Shown one piece after another: positions 1 through 7,977 of a stretch of DNA of 64,000 bases; positions within the stretch are counted from its first letter, which is position 1, and every line of letters begins with the position of its first letter. The position numbers and the translations under genes were made by a program. The DNA comes from Paracoccus saliphilus (GTDB lineage: Bacteria > Pseudomonadota > Alphaproteobacteria > Rhodobacterales > Rhodobacteraceae), in contig NZ_CP067140.1 of NCBI RefSeq assembly GCF_028553805.1, forward strand, positions 496,001-560,000, written 5' to 3'. A model generated the notes under the pieces. It saw only the letters and a list, made by a program, of their open reading frames with translations, was not told the origin of the DNA and made no database searches.

Positions 1-587
1 ACGACTGCAGGCGCCCGCAAGGCCAGCTCGCGCCCGGCAACGGGCTGCAGCGCTGTTCCATGGGCAGAAACGGGGGGCTCAGCGCTATCCTTTTCTATCT
101 CCAGCGTTTCGCCGACTGAATCTGCGACCGTGGCCCTCTTTTCAAATTCTGCAGTGGATTCCACAGACCTGAAGCCTGTAGCGACATCAGGTACGGTATC
201 TACGGCCTGATGCGTGTCCGGCGAAACCGGTGCATGCTCTCTCCCGACGAAATTAGTTTCCCATCGATCAGGTCGGATGACTTCGTCAGTATAGTCCCCC
301 GCCGGATCGGCGCGTAGCGACGCCGTCATGCCCGACCAGCCTTCCAGAATTTCAGCGACAGGTTCTGTGTCGGCTACACGATTGCCTTCGCCCTCGGGAA
401 CTGTCAGTTGAATCGTTTCCGTTTCAGATGGAAGCAGGGGATGCGCACTCGTTTCCAGGGCCTGAAAAAACTCGATCGAGGGGAGGGTATCGGTTCGAGG
501 ATCGATTTCCACCGTGGGACCGATTTGCAAAGCCGGCATGTCTTTACCGGTGTCGGCGGAGATAATCTGAGGGATAATCAAATCCAT
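1..587 (-). CDS. N-terminal part of a FliK-like flagellar protein (cut by window start)
   Basis: An open frame runs without a stop from an ATG at 587 to the window edge, about 195 residues. The protein begins MDLIIPQIISADTGKDMP and is acidic, Ser/Thr/Glu-rich and of low complexity, with no recognisable folded domain in the visible part. Such an N-terminal region is usual for flagellar hook-length control proteins (FliK), and the gene stands divergent from a FlgJ-like and a FlgN-like gene, so FliK is the most likely identity. This rests on context and composition only; the diagnostic C-terminal domain lies outside the window. No strong ribosome binding site precedes the ATG. Confidence 0.4.
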   Translation of the reverse strand, partial: MDLIIPQIISADTGKDMPALQIGPTVEIDPRTDTLPSIEFFQALETSAHPLLPSETETIQLTVPEGEGNRVADTEPVAEILEGWSGMTASLRADPAGDYTDEVIRPDRWETNFVGREHAPVSPDTHQAVDTVPDVATGFRSVESTAEFEKRATVADSVGETLEIEKDSAEPPVSAHGTALQPVAGRELALRAPAV

Positions 588-637
588 TGGCTGGCGGTCC
601 CACGCTTGAAATCCTGATTTCTTGTAAGCCGCACTCC

Positions 638-652
638 TTACCAATTATTTAC
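638..652. promoter_or_regulatory. Possible CtrA-like site between divergent flagellar genes
   Basis: The sequence reads TTAC, seven bases, TTAC, close to the CtrA consensus TTAA-N7-TTAA. It lies in the 110-base gap between the FliK-like gene and the rod-binding gene. CtrA controls flagellar genes in many Alphaproteobacteria. Both half sites deviate at the fourth base, so this is only a candidate. Confidence 0.22.
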
Positions 653-697
653 CTGGCGAAGCTAAAACTGCCACGGTCCAATATGCAGGAGAACAGG

Positions 698-931
698 ATG
701 CAGATTGCTTCACTAACAACGACTCCGCCCGCAGGGGGAGATGCAGCGCCTCTCCAGGATCGTCTCGAGCAAGCGTTTCTTGAAGAGATGCTGAAATATT
801 GTAACCCGCAAGCCTCCAAGGGAAGCTTTGCCGGTGGGCATGGGGAGGAACATTTTTCCAGTTTCCTGAATCAGGAATATGCGAGGCTTCTTTCCGCGCG
901 TCTTGATCTGAGGCTCGGAGAATTGCGATGA
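698..931 (+). CDS. FlgJ-like rod-binding protein
   Basis: A short protein of 77 residues. The segment LEQAFLEEMLKYC followed by a Gly-rich stretch and FLNQEYARLL matches the rod-binding domain at the N terminus of FlgJ, the flagellar rod-capping factor. It has no muramidase domain, as is usual for the short alphaproteobacterial version. The ATG at 698 is preferred over an in-frame ATG at 683 because AGGAG sits about six bases upstream. The stop overlaps the start of the next gene (ATGA), so the two are probably translationally coupled. Periplasmic action during rod assembly is inferred from the family. Confidence 0.6.
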   Translation: MQIASLTTTPPAGGDAAPLQDRLEQAFLEEMLKYCNPQASKGSFAGGHGEEHFSSFLNQEYARLLSARLDLRLGELR

Positions 932-1245
932 GTGTTTCACTGGTCAAGCATCTGTCGGCCGCGCGTGCGGCAATCGTCGCCGGGAATATGGAACTGGCGC
1001 TCGACAAGATAGAACGGTTTTCAGCGGCTGCGGACCAATCCCCGCCGGACGAGGCTTTGAAACAGGAGCTGCGGGCGGCGATCGACGAATTGCATGAATT
1101 GGCTGAAGCCTCCCTGCGTGGCACCAAGGCGGCAATCGAGCAGGTTCACGAGATCATCCAGGCGGCGCGAACACTGCAGACATATGATGACATGGGGCAG
1201 CGGCAGATTGCCTCTACAGTTGCAGCCCTGCCGCGCAGATTCTGA
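928..1245 (+). CDS. FlgN-like flagellar chaperone
   Basis: A 105-residue, largely helical protein. The C-terminal half contains AAIEQVHEIIQAARTLQTYD and ends in a basic tail, as in the small FlgN-type proteins of Rhodobacteraceae, which are export chaperones for the hook-associated proteins FlgK and FlgL. It begins within the stop of the rod-binding gene. It is the last gene of the flagellar group here. The identification rests on the helical pattern and the LQTYD motif and has moderate support. Confidence 0.6.
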   Translation: MSVSLVKHLSAARAAIVAGNMELALDKIERFSAAADQSPPDEALKQELRAAIDELHELAEASLRGTKAAIEQVHEIIQAARTLQTYDDMGQRQIASTVAALPRRF

Positions 1246-1362
1246 CGGCGCTGCTTTTGGCAGGTTCCGCTTAAAGCGTTTTAGACCAATGCTTTCTGGT
1301 CGTCCGGCGAGAAGACGGCTCACGCCGGGTTCACAGGATTGCGGTTGAATAAAATTGTCGCG

Positions 1363-1389
1363 AACCCGCAGAAGGCAACGAGGCGGGTT
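1363..1389. other. Inverted repeat in the flagellar/T6SS intergenic region
   Basis: AACCCGC and GCGGGTT form a 7-bp inverted repeat with a 13-base spacer, inside the 217-base gap between flgN and the first T6SS gene. It could be a weak terminator or an operator. It has no clean T-run, so its function is open. Confidence 0.25.
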
Positions 1390-1462
1390 GCCTTGGCGTA
1401 TTTGTCTTTTCATAATCCAGCCGCAGTCGGAATATTCTGCCGATATTAGCTAATGGATTGAT

Positions 1463-2047
1463 ATGAGCCCTTCTGATCAGGACGATACAACAGAAAGGCC
1501 GCGACGGACACTTCGTGAAGAAGACCCGCGAGCGCTGTTCGTACAGCTTCAAAGTCTGGCCGATCTGGTCAAGTTGAGTCCGCGCGAGGACGAGGACGGG
1601 CTGCGGTTTCTTGCCCGGTTGCGGGCCTCGACGACTCCGGAAGAGGCGGTGACCTATACGGCTTTCGCGGCCTTGCCCACCAATGCGGCTGGCTGGGGCT
1701 ATGAATGCCTGCGCCTGATGGCGGATCATCTGCACCCGCAAGAGCGTCCGATGATGCAGAAGATCGCGGCGTGGCTGGCCAATCCGACCACCCGGCTGCG
1801 CCACGACATCATGAAAGAGGCGCTCTGGGCACCGGCGCGCGGGCCGTCCGTCCTGCTGGGGCTTGCGGTCGGCTGGTCGACGGGAAAGCCTGCGCCGAAT
1901 GATCCAGAGCCTGCCCCGGCGCACAAGGCTCCGGTTGCGATCAACAGTGCCGTGTTGTCCTGTCTTGCGCGCGTACCGCTGTCGCAGCGCTCGGTTTATC
2001 TCGCGCGCATTCTCGACATGGCCGAATCCCTCTTTCGTGCCTATTGA
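1463..2047 (+). CDS. Small T6SS-linked protein, DUF6931-like
   Basis: A soluble protein of 194 residues with no signal peptide or membrane segment. A charged N terminus leads into a helical core (about residues 20-130) with Trp- and Pro-rich segments such as AAWLANPTTRLRH, and a C-terminal helix. It resembles small T6SS-associated proteins grouped as DUF6931 in Rhodobacterales, recalled from family knowledge and not checked. It is first in the T6SS gene series, six bases upstream of the FHA protein gene, which suggests a cytoplasmic partner of the Fha/phosphorylation branch or of the baseplate. No enzymatic motif is visible. Confidence 0.5.
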   Translation: MSPSDQDDTTERPRRTLREEDPRALFVQLQSLADLVKLSPREDEDGLRFLARLRASTTPEEAVTYTAFAALPTNAAGWGYECLRLMADHLHPQERPMMQKIAAWLANPTTRLRHDIMKEALWAPARGPSVLLGLAVGWSTGKPAPNDPEPAPAHKAPVAINSAVLSCLARVPLSQRSVYLARILDMAESLFRAY

Positions 2048-2053
2048 TGTGAC

Positions 2054-3268
2054 ATGACCCTGACCTTGCAAATAGAGAATTATCACGTCCTCGATGATGG
2101 CGGGCCGGTCAGCATCCTTGTTCCCGAAGCCGGGATCCAGGCCGGGCGGCGGTCGGGAATGGACTGGGTCCTGCCCGATGCCAGCCGCTATATCTCGGGG
2201 CATCATTTCGATGTCAGTTTCGATGGGAGCCAGTGGTGGCTTCGCGATGTCTCGACCAATGGCACATTCCTGCAGGGGCATCGGCATCGACTGGATGGCC
2301 CACATGCGCTGCGAAATGGCGACCGGTTTCAGGTCGGGCAGTATATCGTCGTCGCGCTTTTAGATGTGCCGGACACGCAGGGCGCGATGTCCCCCGGCTC
2401 ATTGCCGGAACATCGGGTCGATCAGCCCGTTTTCGAGGATCCGGGGGATGATCCCTGGTCCATCGGCGGAGAGGTACCCGCGCCGATGGACATCGACATC
2501 GGCGATTCCCCTAAGCGTCAGGATGATTTCGGCGACGATTTCGTCGAATTCCCGGACGCTCCGCCCGAGCCCGAGGTGCCGGAGCAACCGCCACAGCCCG
2601 GCACCGGGCAACCAGCCCCGACCAGACCGGAGCAGCCAGCGCCGATGGCCGTTCAGGCCCCAACTGCGCCGCCACCGGCACCGGTCGATCAGGCGGCATT
2701 CGTTCGCGCCTTTTGCGAAGGGGCGGGGCTCGACAGTGCCCTTGCTGCCGAGGTCAGCCCCGACGATCTGGGCAGGGCTCTTGGCGAAACCATGCGCGCG
2801 ACGGCGTCGCAACTCATGTCCGCACTACAGGACCGGGCCTCCGCGCGGCATTTCACGCGCGGAGGAGAGCGGACGATGCGGGGGGCCACCGACAATAACC
2901 CGCTGAAATTCCTGCCGGATGCGGATCAGGCGCTGGAGGCGCTGTTCCTGCGTCCGCGCGCCGGATTCATGGCCGGCGCGGCCGGTTTCGACGAGGCGCT
3001 TGGCGATCTGCGCCGCCATCAGGCCGCCCTGTTCGCGGCTCTGCAACCTGCACTGATCGAATTGCTGCATGACCTGGAGCCGACCCGGATCGAGGCGGAG
3101 GCGAAGGGCGGTGCACTTGGCGGGCGCAAATCGCGCGCATGGGACAGCTATGTGCAGCGATGGGACGCCAAGACCGCCAGCGAAAACGGAATCCTGGACG
3201 AATTCATCAAGCTATTCGCAGCGGCTTATCGCAAGGCCGACGAACAAGGCGGTCGCGGCTCTGGCTGA
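2054..3268 (+). CDS. tagH: T6SS FHA-domain protein TagH/Fha (ImpI)
   Basis: A protein of 404 residues. Residues 20-95 form a forkhead-associated domain with the phosphothreonine-binding landmarks GRRSG, a His-containing strand (SGHHFDV) and NGTF. A Pro/Glu-rich linker (about 120-215) follows. The C-terminal part (220-400) fits the T6SS-specific TagH domain, with LKFLPDADQALEALF. Fha proteins bind phosphorylated partners and promote T6SS assembly after phosphorylation by PpkA, and both ppkA and pppA lie in this locus (34675-37552). The gene directly precedes tssA. Confidence 0.88.
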   Translation: MTLTLQIENYHVLDDGGPVSILVPEAGIQAGRRSGMDWVLPDASRYISGHHFDVSFDGSQWWLRDVSTNGTFLQGHRHRLDGPHALRNGDRFQVGQYIVVALLDVPDTQGAMSPGSLPEHRVDQPVFEDPGDDPWSIGGEVPAPMDIDIGDSPKRQDDFGDDFVEFPDAPPEPEVPEQPPQPGTGQPAPTRPEQPAPMAVQAPTAPPPAPVDQAAFVRAFCEGAGLDSALAAEVSPDDLGRALGETMRATASQLMSALQDRASARHFTRGGERTMRGATDNNPLKFLPDADQALEALFLRPRAGFMAGAAGFDEALGDLRRHQAALFAALQPALIELLHDLEPTRIEAEAKGGALGGRKSRAWDSYVQRWDAKTASENGILDEFIKLFAAAYRKADEQGGRGSG

Positions 3269-3296
3269 GCGGCCGTGAGGAACAAGGAGATCTGCA

Positions 3297-4652
3297 TTGG
3301 CACCGGTCAACCTGCTGGCCCCCATCTCGGAAGAGGATCCTTGCGGTCCCGATCTCGAGCGCGAGGACGATCCCGATTTCGTCGATTACTATTTCGAGGC
3401 CGAGGCGCGAATGCCCGAACGTTACTTCACGCCGGGGACGGCTGAAGACGGCAGCGATGATAGGTTGTTCGACCCGCGTTCGGTCGATCTCGGGAAAGAG
3501 AAGGCGGTCATCGACAGGCTTTTGGCGCGCAGTCGCGACTTGCGGCTGATGGGGCTTCTGGCCCGGTTCCAGATCCTGGCCGGGCGGTTGGGCGATTTCG
3601 CCGATACCGTCGAGGATATGGCCGCCATGATGGGGCAATGGCCCGAAGAGGTGCATCCCCAGGTGGATCGCGGGGCGGGAGAGCGTCGTGCTGCGATCGA
3701 GGCACTCAACAGTCAGCCGGCCGTGGTGATGCCACTTTTGCACTTGTCCCTCGTGTCTAATGGCGAGGTGACATTGCGTCGCCACATGGTTGCGGGCGGC
3801 AAGGCCGAGGCGCGCAAATCCGAAGGCGACATTGCCGGCAGCGATCTGCTGGGGCCGCTGCGCTCCGAGGCAAATCAGCGGTCCGTGACGAATGTGAACG
3901 ATCAGCTGACCCGTGTCGCGGACGCGTTACACCGGATGGGGGGGCTGGCGGCAAGTCATCCGGTCAGGACCTTTACTCCCGATCTGGGTGCGGTCCGTGC
4001 CGCGATTGCCGACATGCAGGGCATGATCGCATCCGTACGCCCGGATCTGCGCCCCTGGTCTGCCAGTGCCGCAGCCATGGCCGCGGTGGATGCGACAGAG
4101 GATGCAGCCGAGGCAGCGGTCGAAGATTCGGCCCCGACCGGGCAGCCCTCTGCGCCACCCAAGGCCAAGGCCGGGACGGTCCCGACCATTCCGAACCGGG
4201 CTACCGCGGCTGCCGCGCTGGACGCTGCGAAGACATGGCTTGCGGGTCACGAGCCATCTTCGCCCGCGCTCGTTCTGGTAACGCAGGCGCGGCTTCTGGT
4301 CGGCGCGCCGCTGGTCGAGGCGATCGAGGTCCTCATGCCGACACAAGCCGGAAATGTCGTTCTGCATATCGGGCAGGGCAGTAGTTTCAGCTTGCCGATG
4401 GCCCGCTTGAAAGAGCTTACCACATCCGGCCTTGAGCAGGATCAACAGGCTTCGGGGCAGGCGACGGCATTGCCGACGATCACCCGGCGGGGCGATCTTA
4501 TAGGCCATTTGCTTGGGGTTGAGGGTTATTTCGCGGCCCAGGAACCGGCTAGCCCTATTCCCTTGCTCCTTGTCAAAGCACGTGAAATGTTGGAAAAGAG
4601 ATTTGACGCTATTATGGCCGAATTACTTGTTGCCACAGTGCAAGACGGCTAG
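3297..4652 (+). CDS. tssA: T6SS protein TssA (ImpA)
   Basis: A protein of 451 residues. The N-terminal ImpA domain starts LLAPISEEDPCGPDLE, which is diagnostic, and covers roughly residues 1-190. An Ala/Pro-rich linker (about 270-300) separates it from a helical C-terminal region. TssA caps the baseplate and coordinates sheath and tube polymerisation. The start is a TTG at 3297, supported by AAGGAG about eight bases upstream and by alignment of the first residues with the family; no ATG fits. Neighbours are tagH and tssB. Confidence 0.9.
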   Translation: MAPVNLLAPISEEDPCGPDLEREDDPDFVDYYFEAEARMPERYFTPGTAEDGSDDRLFDPRSVDLGKEKAVIDRLLARSRDLRLMGLLARFQILAGRLGDFADTVEDMAAMMGQWPEEVHPQVDRGAGERRAAIEALNSQPAVVMPLLHLSLVSNGEVTLRRHMVAGGKAEARKSEGDIAGSDLLGPLRSEANQRSVTNVNDQLTRVADALHRMGGLAASHPVRTFTPDLGAVRAAIADMQGMIASVRPDLRPWSASAAAMAAVDATEDAAEAAVEDSAPTGQPSAPPKAKAGTVPTIPNRATAAAALDAAKTWLAGHEPSSPALVLVTQARLLVGAPLVEAIEVLMPTQAGNVVLHIGQGSSFSLPMARLKELTTSGLEQDQQASGQATALPTITRRGDLIGHLLGVEGYFAAQEPASPIPLLLVKAREMLEKRFDAIMAELLVATVQDG

Positions 4653-4728
4653 ATTTTCGAATAGAGTTCGCATTGACTTTGCGAATAAATTGACGTTTTC
4701 GTTATCCCGTAGTGGAGGGATTGGATAG

Positions 4729-5247
4729 ATGGCATCCGATAAGTCGACAGATTTCCTGAAACGCAATCGCCCTCCCCGGGTGAATATTTCCTATGAGGAC
4801 CCGTACGATTCCGAGAAGATGGTTGAACTGCCCTTCGTGATGGGTGTGCTGTCCGATCTGTCCGGGAATGCGTCGGAAGTCGAGAAACCCGATATGGAGG
4901 AGCGTGATTTTACCGATGTCACCGCATCCACGCTGGACGATTACATGAAAAGCGTCGGGCCGGCCGTATCGTTCAATGTCGAGAACAAGATGGGTGGGGC
5001 GGATCGCCTGGGGGTCACGCTCAACTTCGAAAGCATGGATGATTTCAACCCGGCCCGGGTCGCAGCCCAGGTTCCGGCATTGAAAAAGCTGCTGGAGGCG
5101 CGTCAACATCTCGCCAATCTGCAGCGCTACATGAATTCGAAGCCCAAGGCGCAGGACCAGATCCGAAAATTGCTGAACGATCCTGACCTGATGGCCGCGC
5201 TTGCCGAGCGTGACGTGGGGAAAGACACATCTGAAGAGGACAGCTGA
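4729..5247 (+). CDS. tssB: T6SS sheath small subunit TssB (VipA/ImpB)
   Basis: A protein of 172 residues, the usual length for TssB. It has the family opening NRPPRVNISYE, the central motif LPFVMGVLSDLSGN, and a C-terminal helix ending near the Lys/Glu-rich tail. It pairs with TssC to form the contractile sheath. A GGAGG site stands just upstream of the ATG. The 76-base gap after tssA is AT-richer than its surroundings and may contain an internal promoter, but I see no convincing -35/-10 pair. The stop is two bases before tssC. Confidence 0.95.
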   Translation: MASDKSTDFLKRNRPPRVNISYEDPYDSEKMVELPFVMGVLSDLSGNASEVEKPDMEERDFTDVTASTLDDYMKSVGPAVSFNVENKMGGADRLGVTLNFESMDDFNPARVAAQVPALKKLLEARQHLANLQRYMNSKPKAQDQIRKLLNDPDLMAALAERDVGKDTSEEDS

Positions 5248-5249
5248 TT

Positions 5250-6740
5250 ATGGCGCAGGAAAATCAGGCGCAGGTCTCTGAAGCCGCTGCCCTGTCCGAG
5301 CTGGACGAATTTTCGGACATCCTGAAACAGACCATCAAGCCGCGATCGGAAGTCGCCGCCAAAGAGGTGGACAATGCCGTCGTGGCCCTGGTGCGGGAGG
5401 CGCTGGACGACCAGACGCTGATCGCCGAGGATGTAATCGACACCATCGACGCGATGCTGTCGAAGCTGGATCAGAAACTGTCCGAGCAGTTGAACGAGGT
5501 TATCCATAACGAGGAATTCCAGAAGCTGGAATCCTCGTGGCGCGGCCTTGCCTATACTGTCAATAATTCCGAGACCGACGCCTCGCTGCGCGTGAAGGTG
5601 ATGAACGTCTCGAAGAAAGAGCTGCAACAGATGATGCGGCGCTATCCGGGCGCCAAGTGGGACAAGTCACCGCTGAACAAGCTGGTCTATGAAGAAGAAT
5701 TCGGGACCCTTGGCGGCAAACCCTTCGGTGCCTTGATTGGCGACTATTATTTCGATCACAGCACCGGTGACGTTGCCCTGTTGCGGGACATGGGCAAGAT
5801 CGCTGCCGCTGCACATGCGCCGTTCATCTCGGCTTCGGCTCCGGAATTGCTGGGGCTGGATAGCTGGAATGAATTAAGCACCCCTCCCGACCTGTCGGAA
5901 ATCTTCGACACGCCGGACTATGCCGCTTGGAACGGGCTGCGCGATTCCGAGAATTCGCGCTATGTCGCCCTGACCATGCCACGCGTTCTTGCGCGTGAGC
6001 CCTATGGCCAGAATTCGAATTCCGTTGTCGAGGAATTCAACTTCGAGGAAGAGACCGACGGGCATGAGGGCAAGAAATATTCCTGGATGAACGCTGCCCA
6101 TGCGCTGGCGGTGAATATCAACCGCGCGCATAAGGAGCATGGCTGGACCGTCCAAATTCGCGGCGTGCAATCGGGCGGCGAGGTGTTGAACCTGCCAACG
6201 CATAATTTCGATACGGGCGATGGGTCCAAGGATCTGAAATGTCCGACCGAAGTGTCGATCACCGATCGGCGCGAGGGAGAGTTGTCGAAGGCCGGGCTGA
6301 TCGGCCTGATTCACCGCAAGCATACCGACAAGGCTGCCTTCATCGGGGCCCAGACCTTGTATCGTCCCAAGAAATACGTGGATGAACAGGCCACGGCGTC
6401 GGATAACATGTCGTCGCGCCTGCCATATATTTTCGCGGTGTCACGATTCAGCCATTATTTGAAGTGTATGGTCCGCGACAAGATCGGGCAAAGCCCCGAT
6501 CGCCTGCAACTTCAGACCCAGTTGCAAACCTGGGTGAACAAGTATGTTTCAGGCAATCCGGAAAGCGCCAGCGAGCGGGAAAAGGCGAAGAAACCGCTGG
6601 CCGGTGCGAAAGTGGAAGTGGTTGAGGACGAAGAAAATCCGGGCTATTATATGGGCAAATTCTATCTCAAGCCGCATTTCCAGTTGGAAGGCATGGACGT
6701 CGGAATGTCTTTGGTTTCCAAACTGCCCAAGGGTAAATAA
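5250..6740 (+). CDS. tssC: T6SS sheath large subunit TssC (VipB/ImpC)
   Basis: A protein of 496 residues, full length for the family. Recognisable segments are FQKLESSWRGLAY near residue 90, the FGALIGDYYFDH strand, LALTMPRVLAREPYG-type motifs, and the C-terminal GYYMGKFYLKPHFQLEGMDV. TssC is the main sheath protein, disassembled after contraction by ClpV (tssH, 10864-13497). It is translationally close to tssB and precedes hcp. Confidence 0.96.
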   Translation: MAQENQAQVSEAAALSELDEFSDILKQTIKPRSEVAAKEVDNAVVALVREALDDQTLIAEDVIDTIDAMLSKLDQKLSEQLNEVIHNEEFQKLESSWRGLAYTVNNSETDASLRVKVMNVSKKELQQMMRRYPGAKWDKSPLNKLVYEEEFGTLGGKPFGALIGDYYFDHSTGDVALLRDMGKIAAAAHAPFISASAPELLGLDSWNELSTPPDLSEIFDTPDYAAWNGLRDSENSRYVALTMPRVLAREPYGQNSNSVVEEFNFEEETDGHEGKKYSWMNAAHALAVNINRAHKEHGWTVQIRGVQSGGEVLNLPTHNFDTGDGSKDLKCPTEVSITDRREGELSKAGLIGLIHRKHTDKAAFIGAQTLYRPKKYVDEQATASDNMSSRLPYIFAVSRFSHYLKCMVRDKIGQSPDRLQLQTQLQTWVNKYVSGNPESASEREKAKKPLAGAKVEVVEDEENPGYYMGKFYLKPHFQLEGMDVGMSLVSKLPKGK

Positions 6741-6778
6741 TTTTCAAGCTGACTGCCGCAGTAAAAGGAGTTCTACAT

Positions 6779-7276
6779 ATGGCTGTCGATATTTTCCTGA
6801 AACTCTCGAACAACATCCGTGGCGAATCGCAGGACGATACGCATCGTGACGAGATCGATGTGCTCGCATGGAACTGGGGCCTGACCCAGTCCGGCACCAC
6901 GCATATCGGCTCGGGCGGCGGCGGTGGCAAGGTCAACGTGCAGGACATCACGCTGACCAAATATGTCGACCTGGCCACCAATGACCTGATCAAGCGCTCC
7001 ACCAAGGGCGAGCATATCGAGAATGGCGAGCTGATCGTCCGCAAGTCGGGCGGCGCGGCGCCGGTCGAGTATTTCCGGATCAAGATGGAAAACATCATGA
7101 TCACCAGCTACAACACCGGCGGCGCCAAGGACGGTCTGGACCGCATCCAGGAAACCGTGACGCTGAACTTCCGCAAGTTCGAGGTGCTTTATACCCTGCA
7201 GGAAGAATCGGGCGCAGCCGGTGCCGAGACCGTGGCTGGCTTCGATATCGCCGAGAACAAGGAATGGAGCTCGTAA
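6779..7276 (+). CDS. hcp: T6SS tube protein Hcp (TssD)
   Basis: A protein of 165 residues in the Hcp family: it starts MAVDIFLKL, has the loop DEIDVLAWNWG, the Gly-rich stretch after HIGSG, and the central TKYVDLATNDLIKRS. Hcp hexamers stack into the inner tube and are expelled with effectors. A strong AAGGAG site precedes the ATG, consistent with high expression. A hairpin with a T-rich tail follows at 7302-7338, probably reducing read-through into tssE. No C-terminal effector extension is present. Confidence 0.96.
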   Translation: MAVDIFLKLSNNIRGESQDDTHRDEIDVLAWNWGLTQSGTTHIGSGGGGGKVNVQDITLTKYVDLATNDLIKRSTKGEHIENGELIVRKSGGAAPVEYFRIKMENIMITSYNTGGAKDGLDRIQETVTLNFRKFEVLYTLQEESGAAGAETVAGFDIAENKEWSS

Positions 7277-7301
7277 GCCTCCGATCCTTATGAATTCGTG
7301 G

Positions 7302-7338
7302 CAGGGTCGGCGCTATCTGGTGCCGGCCCTGTTTCATT
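7302..7338 (+). terminator. Hairpin/attenuator after hcp
   Basis: A 10-bp stem with one mismatch (CAGGGTCGGC, 7302-7311, with GCCGGCCCTG, 7322-7331) is followed by TTTCATTT. Its position between hcp and tssE suggests partial termination that lets hcp be made in excess over baseplate genes. Confidence 0.55.
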
Positions 7339-7389
7339 TGGCACGGGATGTTTCTAACATGGCCCGCAACCATGCGATCAGGAGATATC

Positions 7390-7977
7390 ATGGCTTCTCG
7401 TCGTCCTTCCGGCGCTCCGGGCGATGATTCCGCGCGGGGCAGCCTGCGGGAAATGTCGCTTCTGCATATTTTCCGCGATTCCGCTGGACGCCGGGATTCG
7501 CGCGACAATTCCCGTCGCTATACCGAAGGCGAGCGGGATCTGACCTTGGTCAGCCAGAAGCGCCGCGAGGGTGCCAGCGAGGCGTCGTTGCGGCGCAATC
7601 TCGCGCTGGATATCGCCAGCCTGATGAACACGATTCGCCTGGATGTCATCACCGACCTGTCCGATTCGCCGCGGGTGCGCGACTCGGTCATCAATCACGG
7701 CTTCCAGGATATGGATTCGCTGTGGCGCAACAATCGGACGCCGGGCGACATGGCCAATGCGATCCGCGTCGCGTTGATCCGCAACGAACCAAGATTGCGT
7801 GCCGAGACGATCGAGGTTCGCGTGGATGAAAACGATCCTTCGGTCGATCAGCGTCTGACATTCGAAATCATGGCGGAAATGATTTCGGATCCGACTGATA
7901 TTCCGCTGCAATTCTATGCCGAGGTGGATCCGGCAGCGGGCAAGGTTTCCATGAAGCGGATGCAGGGCGGCGCATGA
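7390..7977 (+). CDS. tssE: T6SS baseplate protein TssE (gp25-like)
   Basis: A protein of 195 residues. The first 50 residues are basic and variable; residues about 60-180 match the phage gp25-like fold of TssE, with SLRRNLALDIASLMNT, SVINHGFQDM and ALIRNEPRL. It joins sheath and baseplate. The start at 7390 is chosen over an in-frame upstream start at 7348 because GGAG lies six bases before it. The stop overlaps the tssF start by four bases. Confidence 0.9.
   Translation: MASRRPSGAPGDDSARGSLREMSLLHIFRDSAGRRDSRDNSRRYTEGERDLTLVSQKRREGASEASLRRNLALDIASLMNTIRLDVITDLSDSPRVRDSVINHGFQDMDSLWRNNRTPGDMANAIRVALIRNEPRLRAETIEVRVDENDPSVDQRLTFEIMAEMISDPTDIPLQFYAEVDPAAGKVSMKRMQGGA

Noticed and set aside
1246..1462. 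Sigma-54 type promoter upstream of the T6SS genes
   Set aside because: GG and GC pairs near 1258 are at the wrong spacing for a -24/-12 promoter.
1331..2305. 324-residue minus-strand frame opposite the first T6SS genes
   Set aside because: High-GC antisense shadow, Arg/Pro-rich without any domain, covering two convincing genes.
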